From Actinomycetota bacterium (GTDB lineage: Bacteria; Actinomycetota; Actinomycetes; Nanopelagicales; Nanopelagicaceae), in the NCBI GenBank assembly GCA_947450175.1, contig CANFUR010000003.1, positions 1 through 36,780 on the forward strand: 36,780 nt of DNA, in the 5' to 3' direction. The translations under genes were made by a program, and so were the position numbers. The first letter of the stretch is position 1; each line of letters begins with the position of its first letter. Of this stretch, positions 36,124-36,780 are shown in pieces. The notes under the pieces are model-generated. The model worked only from the letters and a program-made list of their open reading frames with translations. It did no database searches and was not told the origin of the DNA.

Positions 36124-36780
36124 TTATGGCTTTGTTGGAACTACGATCTTTCCAGCCTTAATCGCTGCTGCAGCCTTATCGATTGCAGCCTTGTACTTAG
36201 TGATGTAACCGCCAGAGTATGAAACGCCAACGCCATCAAGTGCTAGGTCATAGTGACGACCGTAGATACCAGCCTTGGCATCTAGAACGTCGTTAACAGA
36301 TGAACCAGCAACTGAAGTTGCGATTACGTCATAAACAGCACGGTCAACGCGCTTGACCATTGATGTAAGCATGTTCTTCTTCTCAGCTGCTGAAGCTGTG
36401 AGGTACTGATCAGAGTCAACTCCGATAGTCCAAACCTTCATACCAGCCTTTGCTGCATCAGTTGCAGCTGCGAAGTTACCCGCACCTGAACCACCAGCAG
36501 CTGAATAAATAACATCTGTGCCCTTATCGATCATTCCCTTAGCAATAACCTTTGCCTTAGCTGGGTCATTGAAGCCAGAGAAATCTGGGAACTCGGTTAC
36601 GTACTTAACATCAACTGAAGCCTTCTTGTTTGTTGCCTTAACACCAGCAACGAATCCTGCTTCAAACTTCTGTAGTAGTGGAATACGTACTCCACCGATG
36701 TAACCGATCTTTCCTGACTTTGTTGCAAGTGCTGCAGCAACGCCAGCAAGGTATGAACCTTGTTCTTCAGCGAATACAAG
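36124..36780 (-). CDS. BMP-family ABC transporter substrate-binding protein, partial (5' end outside window)
   Basis: Continuous minus frame LVFAEEQGSYLAGVAAALATKSGKIGYIGGVRIPLLQKFEAGFVAGVKATNKKASVDVKYVTEFPDFSGFNDPAKAKVIAKGMIDKGTDVIYSAAGGSGAGNF...VVPTKP*, BMP/PnrA-like. The ORF-track start at 36534 is internal. Confidence 0.94.
   Translation of the reverse strand, partial: LVFAEEQGSYLAGVAAALATKSGKIGYIGGVRIPLLQKFEAGFVAGVKATNKKASVDVKYVTEFPDFSGFNDPAKAKVIAKGMIDKGTDVIYSAAGGSGAGNFAAATDAAKAGMKVWTIGVDSDQYLTASAAEKKNMLTSMVKRVDRAVYDVIATSVAGSSVNDVLDAKAGIYGRHYDLALDGVGVSYSGGYITKYKAAIDKAAAAIKAGKIVVPTKP

Noticed and set aside
1-36780. CRISPR arrays, tRNA/rRNA genes, insertion sequences, prophage or defence genes
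   Set aside because: None found: no spaced repeats, no tRNA-like cloverleaf noticed, and almost every base lies in a housekeeping or metabolic CDS.

Overview
This 36.8-kb window is a very compact actinobacterial chromosome segment. Moderate GC, an AccE/DUF3117/trimeric-PNP/LCP gene content and near-zero intergenic space suggest a streamlined freshwater lineage (acI/Nanopelagicales-like); the taxon is inference. I support 40 protein-coding genes and saw no tRNA, rRNA, CRISPR array or transposase.

Main blocks: (a) EamA permease end, mrp-tatB, htrA, O-methyltransferase, pepA, DUF3117, a stand-alone sigma-region-4-like protein, SRPBCC, LOG family; (b) dapD; (c) a surface-glycan cassette (GT2, ABC-2 permease/ATPase, SpoIID/LytB, divergent LCP and UDP-sugar dehydrogenase); (d) a CoA-binding protein and purE/purK/birA; (e) acyl-CoA carboxylase accD-accE-maf-accA; (f) a roughly 16-kb nucleoside uptake and catabolism island (PNP, PGM2-like phosphomutase, deoC, ALDH16-like pair, nucleoside hydrolase, ribokinase, P450, add, deoA, cdd, BMP-type ABC transporter).

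Most interesting signals: (1) a recurrent TANNNT-N6/7-start-codon arrangement implying leaderless transcription. Two divergent pairs (birA/accD and nucleoside hydrolase/ribokinase) share one symmetric -10 (TACCGTA, TAGCCTA) with identical 18-bp start-to-start gaps, and each pair is functionally linked. (2) A split ALDH16-like enzyme whose halves overlap at ATGAGTAA, where losing one G from a G5 run would fuse them. (3) A perfect 14-bp-arm terminator/attenuator between a strongly codon-biased BMP gene and its ABC ATPase. (4) A cytochrome P450 embedded in the nucleoside operon.
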